A stretch of DNA of 7,876 bases from Candidatus Hydrogenedentota bacterium (GTDB lineage Bacteria; Hydrogenedentota; Hydrogenedentia; Hydrogenedentiales; CAITNO01), in contig CAIXUF010000752.1 in NCBI GenBank assembly GCA_903922535.1, positions 1 through 7,876 of the forward strand, read 5' to 3'. Shown here piece by piece: positions 1 to 7,234 of this stretch. Positions within the stretch are counted from its first letter, which is position 1. The number at the start of each line of letters is the position of its first letter. The position numbers and the translations under genes were made by a program. The notes under the pieces were generated by a model. That model saw only the letters and a list, made by a program, of their open reading frames with translations. It was not told the DNA's origin and did not search any database.

Positions 1-909
1 GTGGAAGACCTGAGCGACAGCGCGTTCACCATCGCATCCGGTACGCCCCCGATCACCGTGACCTCGCCGAACGGCGGTGAACTGTGGATTCACGGCGAGA
101 CCGAAACCATCACCTGGAACCAGACCGGCGTGACGGGCGCGGTGGCGGTCATGCTGAACAACAACGGCACGGATATCTCCTGGCTGGGCGCGGTGGCCGC
201 TTCGGCCGGGCAGTTCTCATGGACCATTCCGCCCTGGGTGACACCGGGCACTGCGTACAAGATCCACGTGATTTCCGGGGACAACAACGCAATAGAGGAT
301 CTGAGTGATGGCACCTTCAGCATCATCGCCCCCCCGCTTACGCTCACCTCCCCGAACGGTGGCGAATCCTGGGCGCAGGGCGAGACCCACAGCATCACTT
401 GGAATCAGACCGGTTTGACGGGAGCAGTGGCGGTCCTGCTGAATGTGGACGGCGCGGACACGGCGTGGTTGGGTGCGGCCGCAACAGGACAATTCTCGTG
501 GACGGTCCCGACAACGTTGACGCCGGGCAGCAACTACAAGGTCCACCTGGTCTACGGTGACGACAACCGCTTCGCGGACCTGAGTGACGGAACCTTCACC
601 ATCGCGGTGCCGGGCGACCTGCCCGCGCTTGTGGTCACCTCGCCCAACGGCGGGGAGACTTGGACGGTGGGCCAAAGCTGTGTGGTGACATGGACCGAGA
701 CGAATGTGACAGGCGCGGTGGCGGTCCTGCTGAACGTGGACAGCCTGGAAACGGTATGGCTGGGCGCGGCTACCGCCTCATCCGAACAATTCTCCTGGAC
801 AGTTCCGTCCTGGGTGACACCGGCCAGTACCTGCAAGATCCACCTCATCTCCGGGGACAACAACGCGATAGAGGACATCAGCGACGGTACGTTCACGATA
901 GCGCCATAA
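1..909 (+). CDS. Secreted protein with tandem KNH-like (SPNGGE) repeats, 3' end of gene
   Basis: The reading frame is open at the left edge, so this is the C-terminal part of a longer protein; the GTG at base 1 is more likely an internal valine than a start. The visible 302 residues hold three full repeats (about 17-109, 111-202 and 208-301) and the tail of an earlier one (SDSAF at 5-9). Each full repeat begins with TSPNGGE (SPNGGE at 22, 117 and 214), continues with a TW motif, a VTGAVAV-type strand and QFSWT, and ends with SDGTF (102, 195, 294). This matches the KNH/Kre9-type beta-sandwich family found in tandem in large extracellular bacterial proteins. Such domains are structural or carbohydrate-associated spacers; no catalytic residues are evident. 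The protein stops two residues after the last SDGTFTI strand, with no recognisable sorting domain, transmembrane anchor or Cys tail. The function of the whole protein cannot be judged without its N-terminus. Confidence 0.85.
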   Translation: MEDLSDSAFTIASGTPPITVTSPNGGELWIHGETETITWNQTGVTGAVAVMLNNNGTDISWLGAVAASAGQFSWTIPPWVTPGTAYKIHVISGDNNAIEDLSDGTFSIIAPPLTLTSPNGGESWAQGETHSITWNQTGLTGAVAVLLNVDGADTAWLGAAATGQFSWTVPTTLTPGSNYKVHLVYGDDNRFADLSDGTFTIAVPGDLPALVVTSPNGGETWTVGQSCVVTWTETNVTGAVAVLLNVDSLETVWLGAATASSEQFSWTVPSWVTPASTCKIHLISGDNNAIEDISDGTFTIAP

Positions 910-1445
910 TCCGCATATTCCACCACGCCATCGCGTGCCTCAGACCGCCGTTGCGGGCGAATCGCGGCGGAAAGTCTAGTGGCGTGGAGGTTGCTGTCGA
1001 GGCGTGCCCGGCGCTGACAGCACTGACAGACGCGCAGAGATCCGCATTTGAATTCTATCCCGGGTTCCGGTGGGGACCAACGCGAAGCAGGAGATAACCG
1101 GAGGGAAGTTCCGGAAAGGTGTTGTTTATTGAAGTCCTTTCAATCCTGACACGGGTTCCACATTCAACCCCTGCGGGGAAGGAGGCCACAGCCGGACAAT
1201 GCATCTTCACTCACGCCTTTGGCACACCGTTGACTTTCGGCGAGAGCAGGGAAGGACGACGCCCCCGGCAATGGAGCTTCACCCTGTTGTTGCCTGAAAC
1301 AAGCCCCTCAACCTTGGTCTTTGATCGGCACCCAAGCCACACAATCTTCAAAGGCGGACCATCTGCGCAGTTTCTTTTTCCGGCGATGAACGGGACGTGT
1401 GGTGTCTTGCCGAACCCAATGCCCGTGGTGCTATAATCCCGCCTT
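910..1445. other. Non-coding gap between the repeat protein and wecB
   Basis: This 536-bp stretch holds no convincing gene. Frames of about 105-145 codons cross it, but they have no recognisable domain or plausible ribosome site, and their composition does not look coding. Weak hairpins are present: CACGC/GCGTG with a 4-nt loop at 924-937, CCGCCG/CGGCGG at 945-970, GGGTT/AACCC at 1153-1170, and CCCC/GGGG around TGC at 1168-1178. None is followed by a T tract, so I do not call a terminator. The right end contains the wecB promoter candidate. An unrecognised small RNA or an old degraded gene cannot be excluded. Confidence 0.6.
1407..1437 (+). promoter_or_regulatory. Candidate sigma70-type promoter of wecB
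   Basis: A perfect TATAAT lies at 1432-1437. TTGCCG at 1407-1412 is a possible -35 element with a rather long 19-bp spacer. Transcription normally begins about 6-8 bases after a -10 box, here about 1444-1446, which coincides with the A of the wecB ATG at 1446. No Shine-Dalgarno sequence lies between the -10 box and the ATG. The -10 box is seen directly; the start of transcription is inferred. Confidence 0.55.
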
Positions 1446-2582
1446 ATGAAAAAAACGATCTCCATTATCTTCGGAACGCGTCCTGAAGCCATTAAACTTT
1501 GCCCGGTTGTGCTGGCGCTGCGCGACCATCCCACACTTCAGGCGCACGTCTGCGTCACCGCGCAGCACCGCCAGATGCTGGACCAGGTGCTGGAGGTGTT
1601 CGGCGTCGTTCCGGACGCGGACCTGGATCTGATGCAGCCGGGCCAGACGCTGGGCGGCTTCACTTCGCGGGCCATTGCCGCCGTCGACGGCTACCTCGGG
1701 GAGCACAAGCCTGACATGGTGCTGGTGCAGGGTGACACGACCACGGTGCTTTCGGCCGCGCTGGCCGCGTTCTACCACCACATCCCCGTGGGCCACGTCG
1801 AGGCGGGCCTGCGCACGGGCAATCTCGAGTCCCCCTGGCCGGAGGAGGCCAACCGCGTGCTCACGTCGCGCATTACCGCGCTGCACTTCGCCCCGACGGA
1901 GTCAAACCGCCAGAATCTGCTGCGCGAAGGCGTTTCGGACGCGCGCATATTTGTCACGGGCAACACCGTCATCGACGCCCTGCTCATGGCCGTGGAGCGT
2001 GTCCGCGCCCACCCGGCCGACATCCCCGATCTTCCCGCGCGCACGGACACGGCGTGGTGGGCCCGGCCCATGGTGCTCATCACGGGACACCGCCGTGAGA
2101 GTTTCGGGCGGGGCTTCGAGGATCTGTGCCATGCCATCGCCACGCTTGCCCGCCAGCATCCCCAGTCGGTCTTTGTCTACCCGGTCCACCTCAATCCGAA
2201 CGTGCGCGAACCGGTGAACCGTATCCTTCGCGCGCCGGGACTCGACAACATCCGTCTCATCGAACCCTTGTCCTATCTGCCCTTCGTGGGGCTGATGGAC
2301 CACGCGGCGCTGCTATTGACCGACTCCGGCGGCGTGCAGGAAGAGGCGCCCAGTCTTCACAAGCCGGTGCTCGTCATGCGCGACACCACCGAGCGCCCCG
2401 AGGCGGTGGAGTCCGGTGCCGTCCAACTGGTGGGCACCGATCCCGACCGCATCATCACCGCCGCCAACGCGATCCTCGACCACCCCGAGCGTCCATGGCC
2501 CCACATTCCCAACCCCTACGGCGACGGCCAGGCCACTTCCCGCATCATCGCCGCCTGTGACCGCTTCTTCACGCAAACCTGA
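1446..2582 (+). CDS. wecB: UDP-N-acetylglucosamine 2-epimerase (non-hydrolysing)
   Basis: This cytoplasmic enzyme interconverts UDP-GlcNAc and UDP-ManNAc, supplying ManNAc-derived sugars for surface polysaccharide or glycoprotein synthesis. The 378-residue length is normal for the family and the two-Rossmann-fold (GT-B-like) signatures run end to end: GTRPEAIKL (10-18), QGDTTTVLSA (95-104), GHVEAGLRTG (116-125), SPWPEEANR (129-137), TGHRRESFG (213-221) and TDSGGVQEEAPSL (292-304). Residues known to be catalytic or substrate-binding in E. coli WecB (R10, K15, D95, E117, E131, H213) appear here shifted by two: R12, K17, D97, E119, E133 and H215. The enzyme is therefore expected to be active. 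The ATG at 1446 gives the standard MKKTISIIFGTRPE start; the usual ribosome site is missing because the -10 box sits immediately upstream. No wecC or other sugar-nucleotide gene adjoins it, so its pathway is not shown by context. The hydrolysing (NeuC-type) activity is less likely given this motif set. Confidence 0.95.
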   Translation: MKKTISIIFGTRPEAIKLCPVVLALRDHPTLQAHVCVTAQHRQMLDQVLEVFGVVPDADLDLMQPGQTLGGFTSRAIAAVDGYLGEHKPDMVLVQGDTTTVLSAALAAFYHHIPVGHVEAGLRTGNLESPWPEEANRVLTSRITALHFAPTESNRQNLLREGVSDARIFVTGNTVIDALLMAVERVRAHPADIPDLPARTDTAWWARPMVLITGHRRESFGRGFEDLCHAIATLARQHPQSVFVYPVHLNPNVREPVNRILRAPGLDNIRLIEPLSYLPFVGLMDHAALLLTDSGGVQEEAPSLHKPVLVMRDTTERPEAVESGAVQLVGTDPDRIITAANAILDHPERPWPHIPNPYGDGQATSRIIAACDRFFTQT

Positions 2583-2627
2583 CACTGGGTGCTTGCTTAA
2601 CTGCATGACGTGTGGAAAGGTGCGGTT

Positions 2628-3902
2628 TCACAGCGTGTGCGCGGCCGACCGTCCGGCAAGCTTTCCGCTGGAGAATGCCCATTGCAGGTTGTAGCCGCCG
2701 CAGGGACCGTCAATGTCGAGGATCTCCCCGGCGAAATACAGCCCTTGCACGAGACGGCTCTGAAGCGAGCGCGGGTCCACCTCGCGCAGCGAGACCCCCC
2801 CGGCGGAAACCATGGCCTTTTGAAAACCCTCGGTATCCACGACATCGACGGTGACACCCGCCATCCATTCAGCGAGATGGCGCTGGGTTGCGCCGGGAAG
2901 TTCCGCCGCGCGCAATTCGGCGCCAATGCCGGTTTCAGCGCACACAGCCTCGGCGAGGCTGTGCTGAAAGTGGAGGGCGACAAGATTCCGCACAAGGCGA
3001 CGGGGGGATTCGGTGCGCCATGCCGCGATGGCCGAGGACCAGGTTGCCGTATGGGTCTCCGGCGTCAGATGCAACCGGACCGGCACTGGCTTTCCCGTTT
3101 CCGCCAGCAGGCGCGCAATTTCGCCGGACAGGTCCAGTGCCGCCGGGCCCGACAGGCCGCGGTGGGTGAACAGAAGGTCGCCCATAACCCCGGAATGTGA
3201 TGCTTTGGGCAGGTCGATGCGCAGACGGGCCGCGGGAATCACGATGCCCGCGCAACGGTGCGGCCAGGTCTGCCCTGTCACGAGGGGGACAAGTGCGGGA
3301 ACGGGCGCAACAACGGCATGCCCCACGCGCTGCGCAAGGGCAAAGCCCGATCCGTTCGAGCCCAGGGCGGGCCATGCGCAGCCTCCGGCGGCAAGGATAA
3401 CCCGTGATGCGTTGAGTGGGCCCTGGGTAGTTTCAACGCCAGCAATGGCACTGTCATGGAGGATCAAGGCCGTCACATCCGCCGCCGTGTGCATTTCGAT
3501 CTGCGACTTCTGGCAGTGGGCGAGCAGGGCGTCGCGGATATCCACCGCCGACTCGGAAACGGGAAATACGTGAAAGCCGTCGGCGGAGTGGGTTTCGATG
3601 CCAAGATGGTGGAAGAACGCCCGAAGACCTGTGGCGTCGAGTGCATCGAGTGCTGGACGCATGAACCGGCCCTGTTTGCCGAACCGGGCCAGGTACTCCG
3701 CTTTCGGGAGTGAGTTGGTGAGATTGCACCGGCCCCCGCCGGTCGCAACGAGCTTTGTCCCCGGCCGCGGCAGACGTTCCACCAGTGCAACGCGCGCGCC
3801 CGTCTGTGCGGCGGCGCTGGCCGCCATCATCCCCGCCGGGCCTCCGCCCACCACAAGCACATCTGTCACACCCTGCCTTACCGGCCAGGTTAACTTGTTC
3901 AT
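2628..3902 (-). CDS. HI0933/BaiN-like family FAD-dependent oxidoreductase
   Basis: This is a predicted cytoplasmic flavoprotein of the HI0933 (YhiN/BaiN) family. Counting from the ATG at 3902 (424 residues), an FAD-binding GGGPAG lies at 19-24, with E42 ending the second strand of the Rossmann unit. The family signature GGGRCNLTN follows at 55-63, then FHVFPVSES, an AAGG...GSNGSG segment, GDLLFTHRGLSGPA, and a C-terminal FAD-contacting block (about 367-424) with AGGV, GLYFAGEILDIDGPCGGYN and WAFSSG. Family members are widespread; one Clostridium member, BaiN, has been linked to bile-acid reduction, but the cellular role of most, including this one, is unknown. The frame is open up to an ATG at 4013, but those extra 37 residues translate a 9-bp tandem repeat (Met-Asp-x runs) and lie outside the family's usual N-terminus. 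A GTG at 3867-3869, preceded by AAGG, is an alternative start 11 residues inside. The gene converges on wecB with a 45-bp gap in which I see no terminator hairpin. Confidence 0.88.
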   Translation of the reverse strand: MNKLTWPVRQGVTDVLVVGGGPAGMMAASAAAQTGARVALVERLPRPGTKLVATGGGRCNLTNSLPKAEYLARFGKQGRFMRPALDALDATGLRAFFHHLGIETHSADGFHVFPVSESAVDIRDALLAHCQKSQIEMHTAADVTALILHDSAIAGVETTQGPLNASRVILAAGGCAWPALGSNGSGFALAQRVGHAVVAPVPALVPLVTGQTWPHRCAGIVIPAARLRIDLPKASHSGVMGDLLFTHRGLSGPAALDLSGEIARLLAETGKPVPVRLHLTPETHTATWSSAIAAWRTESPRRLVRNLVALHFQHSLAEAVCAETGIGAELRAAELPGATQRHLAEWMAGVTVDVVDTEGFQKAMVSAGGVSLREVDPRSLQSRLVQGLYFAGEILDIDGPCGGYNLQWAFSSGKLAGRSAAHTL

Positions 3903-3903
3903 T

Positions 3904-3967
3904 CTATCCATCCGGTCGTCCATAGCGTCCATCCTGTCCATATCGTCCATATCGTCCCGTGTTCCAT
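3904..3967. repeat. 9-bp-period tandem repeat (GTCCATATC type)
   Basis: Four contiguous 9-bp units occupy 3918-3953: GTCCATAGC, GTCCATCCT, GTCCATATC and GTCCATATC, all starting GTCCAT. Degraded copies flank them (ATCCATCC near 3906, GTCCCGTGT at 3954, TTCCATCGG near 3962). On the minus strand the array reads GATATGGAC repeatedly and, being a multiple of three, stays open in the flavoprotein frame as Met-Asp-x-Met-Asp. It lies between the flavoprotein start and the lipoprotein promoter. It looks like a non-coding intergenic repeat; its role is unknown. There are no spacers, so it is not CRISPR. Confidence 0.8.
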
Positions 3968-4018
3968 CGGGCAACAGCCCACCCCTCAACGATGACCCCA
4001 AGCGGAAATGCACGGCTG

Positions 4019-4048
4019 TTGACCAAAATTGCAGAACCAGTGTAACAT
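4019..4048 (+). promoter_or_regulatory. Candidate promoter of the lipoprotein-sulfatase pair
   Basis: TTGACC at 4019-4024 matches five of six -35 positions. TAACAT at 4043-4048 matches four of six -10 positions, with an 18-bp spacer; TGTAAC at 4041-4046 with a 16-bp spacer is an alternative. A start near 4055 would give a leader of about 90 nt ending in AGGAG at 4131-4135, nine bases before the ATG at 4145. I see no clear riboswitch or operator in the leader. Confidence 0.45.
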
Positions 4049-4144
4049 CACGGGTGCCGTGGACAGGGCAAGACCTGCGGGCAAATGGACCATTGTGCCG
4101 AAATTCTGACAGCCGTGCCGTAACGGATCAAGGAGAAGGATATC

Positions 4145-5560
4145 ATGTCACGCAGGACGCTCGGAGTGGGTCTCATGTTGGTCTGTCTTCTTCTCACCGT
4201 CGGCTGCAAGCCGAGCGTGTCCGTTCCGGACCTTGGCGGGATGACCCAGGCCGCGGCAACCACCGCCCTCATGACTGTGAAACTTGTGCTTGGGGAGGCG
4301 CCCACAGCGTACAGCGCCACGGTGCCGCTTGGCTGTGTCATCAGCCAAAACCCGGCGGCGGGCGCAAAAGTTGCCGAAGGTGCCTCGGTGAACTTGGTGG
4401 TTTCCCTGGGGCGCGAACCGCTGACGTCCTGGTCCTATGTTCCGACCCCGGCCTCAATCTGGGGGCTTACCGCCGACAGGACCGCCGACGGCGGTTTCAT
4501 CATTGGCGGCGGCCACAACGGACCTTATGACATGTATGCCCTCAAGTTGAATGCCGCCGGTGGAAAAGTTTGGGACATGTCCTATTCCAACATCGCGCCC
4601 GACAGCGACCACACGGAACTCTGGCGGCATGAGGCAGTCGGCGCGCGGCAGACCTCCGACGGCGGATATATCCTGCTGGGTGCGGGGCATTTCTACCAGG
4701 ACACGCTCCCCGCCGCCTCCTATCTCCTCGTCAAGACCAACGCGGTCGGGACGGCCTTATGGTCGAAGGCCTACGCCCCGGAGGCCCCGTACACTGCCGG
4801 CGCGCTTGCCACGGACAATGAACCGGCGGCGCTCCAGGTCACCAGTGACGGTGGGTACGCCGCCTTTGGGTCGTCCTACAGCGGCGGATATCCCCTTGCA
4901 AGCATGCTCAAGACCGATGCGGACGGCCATGTCGACTTTGTCAAGGTGATCAATGACAATGCGGCGGCATACAACGAAATCATTACCGGTGGGCAGCAGA
5001 CCCAGGACAACGGATACGTTTTGGTGGGCTATTCTGATGACGGCTCGCCGCACGGGCACCTGGCGCTGCTGATCAAGGTGGACGAAAACGGCGGTCTTCA
5101 GTGGAGCAAAACCTACCAATATCCGCCCGACGGCCACGGCGCAGAGGCCTACTGCGTGACGCAGACCGCCGACGGGGACTACGTGCTGGGCGGACTGCTG
5201 GTCAACGACATGGGCAAGGTGTCCACCTATGGATTCTGGATGACCAGGACCGACGGCAGCGGCAACCAGATATGGGCAGGCGCTTACGCGGACCTCGACA
5301 CGATCAACTATTCCAAAGTGATCCGCGAGACGCCGGAGGGGGACCTTGTTGCAGGCGGCGCCGACAGCAGAGGCGACATGGCCATCTCAAAATTCACCGG
5401 CGGCGGCACGCTGCTGTGGACCTTCAGCAATGAAGACCTTCCCACCGCGACGGCAAACGCGCTGACCCTGACCGACGACGGCGGATGCGTCGTGGTGGGG
5501 TCAGGCGTGTCAGGCGGCACGGTCATCATGAAGGTCAACGACGTGTACACCGTGGAATAG
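4145..5560 (+). CDS. Lipoprotein with one PASTA domain and a seven-repeat beta-propeller
   Basis: The 471-residue product starts with a lipoprotein signal: RR at 3-4, a hydrophobic stretch at 6-19, and a LTVGC lipobox with C21 as the lipidated residue. Residues about 25-88 form a single PASTA domain ([12 protein letters not shown], then [23 protein letters not shown]). Residues about 105-471 contain seven diverged repeats centred on DGGF/Y-type turns at about 115, 172, 235, 288, 343, 398 and 445. Most carry the pattern T-x-DGGYxLxG, then a KxDxxG turn and W-S-K-x-Y. Seven such units fit a seven-bladed propeller, a fold used for binding or scaffolding. No enzyme motif is evident. It is probably anchored at the cell surface or in the periplasm. 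The ATG at 4145 is supported by AGGAG at 4131-4135 and by the signal peptide. It lies 38 bp before a sulfatase gene on the same strand, so co-transcription is likely and a glycan- or peptidoglycan-binding role is possible. The specific function is unknown. Confidence 0.85.
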   Translation: MSRRTLGVGLMLVCLLLTVGCKPSVSVPDLGGMTQAAATTALMTVKLVLGEAPTAYSATVPLGCVISQNPAAGAKVAEGASVNLVVSLGREPLTSWSYVPTPASIWGLTADRTADGGFIIGGGHNGPYDMYALKLNAAGGKVWDMSYSNIAPDSDHTELWRHEAVGARQTSDGGYILLGAGHFYQDTLPAASYLLVKTNAVGTALWSKAYAPEAPYTAGALATDNEPAALQVTSDGGYAAFGSSYSGGYPLASMLKTDADGHVDFVKVINDNAAAYNEIITGGQQTQDNGYVLVGYSDDGSPHGHLALLIKVDENGGLQWSKTYQYPPDGHGAEAYCVTQTADGDYVLGGLLVNDMGKVSTYGFWMTRTDGSGNQIWAGAYADLDTINYSKVIRETPEGDLVAGGADSRGDMAISKFTGGGTLLWTFSNEDLPTATANALTLTDDGGCVVVGSGVSGGTVIMKVNDVYTVE

Positions 5561-5584
5561 ACACCGGGGCTTTACGACTGTCTG

Positions 5585-5590
5585 AGGGAG
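5585..5590 (+). promoter_or_regulatory. Ribosome binding site fixing the sulfatase start
   Basis: AGGGAG ends eight bases before the ATG at 5599. It selects that start over an upstream ATG at 5485, which lies inside the lipoprotein gene and would add an unrelated Arg/His-rich peptide ahead of the signal sequence, and over the out-of-frame ATG at 5592. Confidence 0.7.
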
Positions 5591-5598
5591 AATGGGCC

Positions 5599-7056
5599 AT
5601 GGGAGACCTGTGTTCGCGGCGCGACATGCTGGGCTGGCTAGGCATGCTTGGGGCCGGAACCGCGCTCGGTGCATGGCCCGCCGCGGCGGAAGCCAAGCCG
5701 GGGCGCAGTCGGCCCAACATTGTGTTCATTATGTCCGACGACCACGCCGCGCACGCGATAGGCTGCTATGGCAGCCGGATCAACAAAACGCCCCACATTG
5801 ACCGCATCGCGCGCGAAGGCGTGCGCATGGATAAATGCCTCTGCACCAACGCCATTTGCGGCCCCAGCCGCGCCTGCATTCTCACGGGCAAATACAGCCA
5901 TCTGAACGGATTCAAGACCAACAGTGACAAATTCGACGGCAGTCAGCCCACCTTTCCGAAAATGCTTCAAGGTGCCGGTTACAAGACTGCCATGATCGGC
6001 AAATGGCATCTTGTCAGCGACCCGACCGGGTTTGACTACTGGAACATCCTGCCCGGCCAGGGCGACTATGTCGACCCCGTCATGATCGAGATGGGCAAGA
6101 AGCAGAAGCGATCGGGCTATGTCACGGACCTGATCACCGATTCGGCGATTGACTTCATTGAGAAGCGCGACAAAGACGCGCCATTCTGTCTCATGTGCCA
6201 CCACAAGGCCCCCCACCGCAACTGGATTCCCGACGCCAAACACAGCAACATGTACGAGACGGAGGACGTCCCCGAACCGGACACCTTCAAGGACGACTAC
6301 GCCAACCGTTCCCGCGCCGTCGCCGAGGCGGAGATGCGTGTCAACCGCGACCTGACCCCGACGGACCTCAAGCAGGACCCGCCGCCCGGACTGGAGGGCG
6401 ACGCGCTGGCCCACTGGAAGTACGAGCGCTACATCAAGGACTACCTGCGGGTGATCGCGTCGGTGGACGACAACGTGGGAAGGCTTCTTGACGCGCTGGA
6501 CAAGGAAGGCCTGGCGGAAAACACACTGGTCATCTACACCTCCGACCAGGGCTTCTTCCTCGGGGACCATGGCTGGTTCGACAAACGCTTCATGTATGAG
6601 GAATCGCTGCGCATGCCCTTTGTGGCCCGTTTCCCCGGCGTCATTGCTCCGGGAAGCGTGAACCGCGACATGGTGCTCAACGTGGACTTCGCGCCGACCT
6701 TTCTGGGCACCGCCGGACTGGGCACCCCTGGCGACATGCAGGGGCGGTCATTTCTTCCGGTGTTGCAGGGAAAAACGCCCAAAGACTGGCGCACGGCCAT
6801 GTACTACCAGTACTACGAGTTTCCCCAGCCGCACCATGTCTATCCGCATTACGGCGTGTGCACGGAAAAGTGCAAACTCATTCACTACTACCTGCCCGGC
6901 AAGATGGACGAATGGGAACTGATTGACCGGGAAAAAGACCCCAAAGAACTGCGCAGCGTGTACAATGATCCCACGTACGGCGACATCGTGAAGAAACTCA
7001 AAGAGCAGATCGCCGCGTTTCGAAAAGAACTGCGCGTGCCGGACGAGGCGGCATAG
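5599..7056 (+). CDS. Tat-exported type I (Cys-type) sulfatase
   Basis: This 485-residue protein is a formylglycine-dependent sulfatase of the arylsulfatase A-like (S1) family, which hydrolyses sulfate esters on sugars or aryl compounds. The N-terminus has a twin-arginine signal (SRRDML at 6-11, a hydrophobic Gly/Ala/Leu stretch, then PAAAEA near 27-32), implying export in folded form. [13 protein letters not shown] (38-50) supplies metal-binding D47 and D48. [11 protein letters not shown] (87-97) is the C-x-P-S-R signature in which C87 would be converted to formylglycine. GKWH (134-137, K135), HHKAPH (201-206), [11 protein letters not shown] (315-325, metal-binding D316-Q317) and K329 complete the expected active site. 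The block [17 protein letters not shown] resembles the GlcNAc-6-sulfatase and mucin-desulfating subgroup, but the substrate cannot be assigned from this. The maturation enzyme (FGE or anaerobic SME) is not in the window. It lies 38 bp downstream of the lipoprotein gene and probably shares its transcript. Confidence 0.95.
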   Translation: MGDLCSRRDMLGWLGMLGAGTALGAWPAAAEAKPGRSRPNIVFIMSDDHAAHAIGCYGSRINKTPHIDRIAREGVRMDKCLCTNAICGPSRACILTGKYSHLNGFKTNSDKFDGSQPTFPKMLQGAGYKTAMIGKWHLVSDPTGFDYWNILPGQGDYVDPVMIEMGKKQKRSGYVTDLITDSAIDFIEKRDKDAPFCLMCHHKAPHRNWIPDAKHSNMYETEDVPEPDTFKDDYANRSRAVAEAEMRVNRDLTPTDLKQDPPPGLEGDALAHWKYERYIKDYLRVIASVDDNVGRLLDALDKEGLAENTLVIYTSDQGFFLGDHGWFDKRFMYEESLRMPFVARFPGVIAPGSVNRDMVLNVDFAPTFLGTAGLGTPGDMQGRSFLPVLQGKTPKDWRTAMYYQYYEFPQPHHVYPHYGVCTEKCKLIHYYLPGKMDEWELIDREKDPKELRSVYNDPTYGDIVKKLKEQIAAFRKELRVPDEAA

Positions 7057-7120
7057 GAAATCCACTGTTACATGGATATGCAGATTGAGCGGGATAAGAC
7101 CAAAGCGACTATGGGTCTTT

Positions 7121-7143
7121 CATCCTGTGAATCCTGTGCATCC
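7121..7143. repeat. Short 9-bp-period repeat (ATCCTGTGA type)
   Basis: ATCCTGTGA at 7122-7130 is followed directly by ATCCTGTGC at 7131-7139 and a third partial unit, ATCC, at 7140-7143. It is intergenic, between the sulfatase stop and the next gene. It shares the octamer CATCCTGT (7121-7128) with the repeat upstream of the flavoprotein (3930-3937) and has the same 9-bp period, so the two may be related. The function is unknown; the copy number is low. Confidence 0.55.
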
Positions 7144-7151
7144 ACGTTCAA

Positions 7152-7179
7152 TTGTTTCTGAAATTAGACATCCTATTCT
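7152..7179 (+). promoter_or_regulatory. Weak candidate promoter for the glycosidase-like gene
   Basis: TTGTTT at 7152-7157 and TATTCT at 7174-7179 are separated by 16 bp and lie in a locally AT-richer patch of the 178-bp gap. Each matches only part of its consensus. If real, the last gene has its own transcript with a leader of about 50 nt; otherwise it may be read through from the sulfatase, after which I see no clear terminator. Confidence 0.25.
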
Positions 7180-7234
7180 TTCTCTGTGACGCGGGCAACC
7201 TTCTCTTCCGGTTTAGACCTACAGGAACAACATC

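Noticed and set aside
1151..1170. Possible tRNA T-arm (GGGTTCCACATTCAACCC)
   Set aside because: The TTC does not fall in a seven-base loop with a correct five-base stem, and no acceptor or anticodon arm surrounds it.
1363..1379. Possible rho-independent terminator (CTGCGCAG followed by a T-rich run)
   Set aside because: The palindrome has no loop and cannot form a stable hairpin; the T run is interrupted and no gene ends nearby on the plus strand.
1119..1436. Open frame of 105 codons before wecB on the plus strand
   Set aside because: No recognisable domain, no good ribosome site, unconvincing composition, and its stop overlaps the wecB -10 box. It is probably chance.
2583..2627. Bidirectional terminator between the convergent wecB and flavoprotein genes
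   Set aside because: I see no stem-loop with a T tract on either strand in the 45-bp gap; termination may be factor-dependent or overlap the genes.
3918..3953. Possible CRISPR array
   Set aside because: Units are nine bases long and directly adjacent with no spacers; no cas gene is nearby.
3903..4013. N-terminal extension of the flavoprotein up to the ATG at 4013
   Set aside because: The added residues are mostly a translated 9-bp repeat, and the family signature GGGPAG already lies at the expected distance from the ATG at 3902.
5485..5598. Upstream extension of the sulfatase
   Set aside because: It overlaps the lipoprotein gene in another frame, encodes an Arg/His-rich peptide, and would bury the twin-arginine signal. 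AGGGAG at 5585-5590 marks the ATG at 5599.
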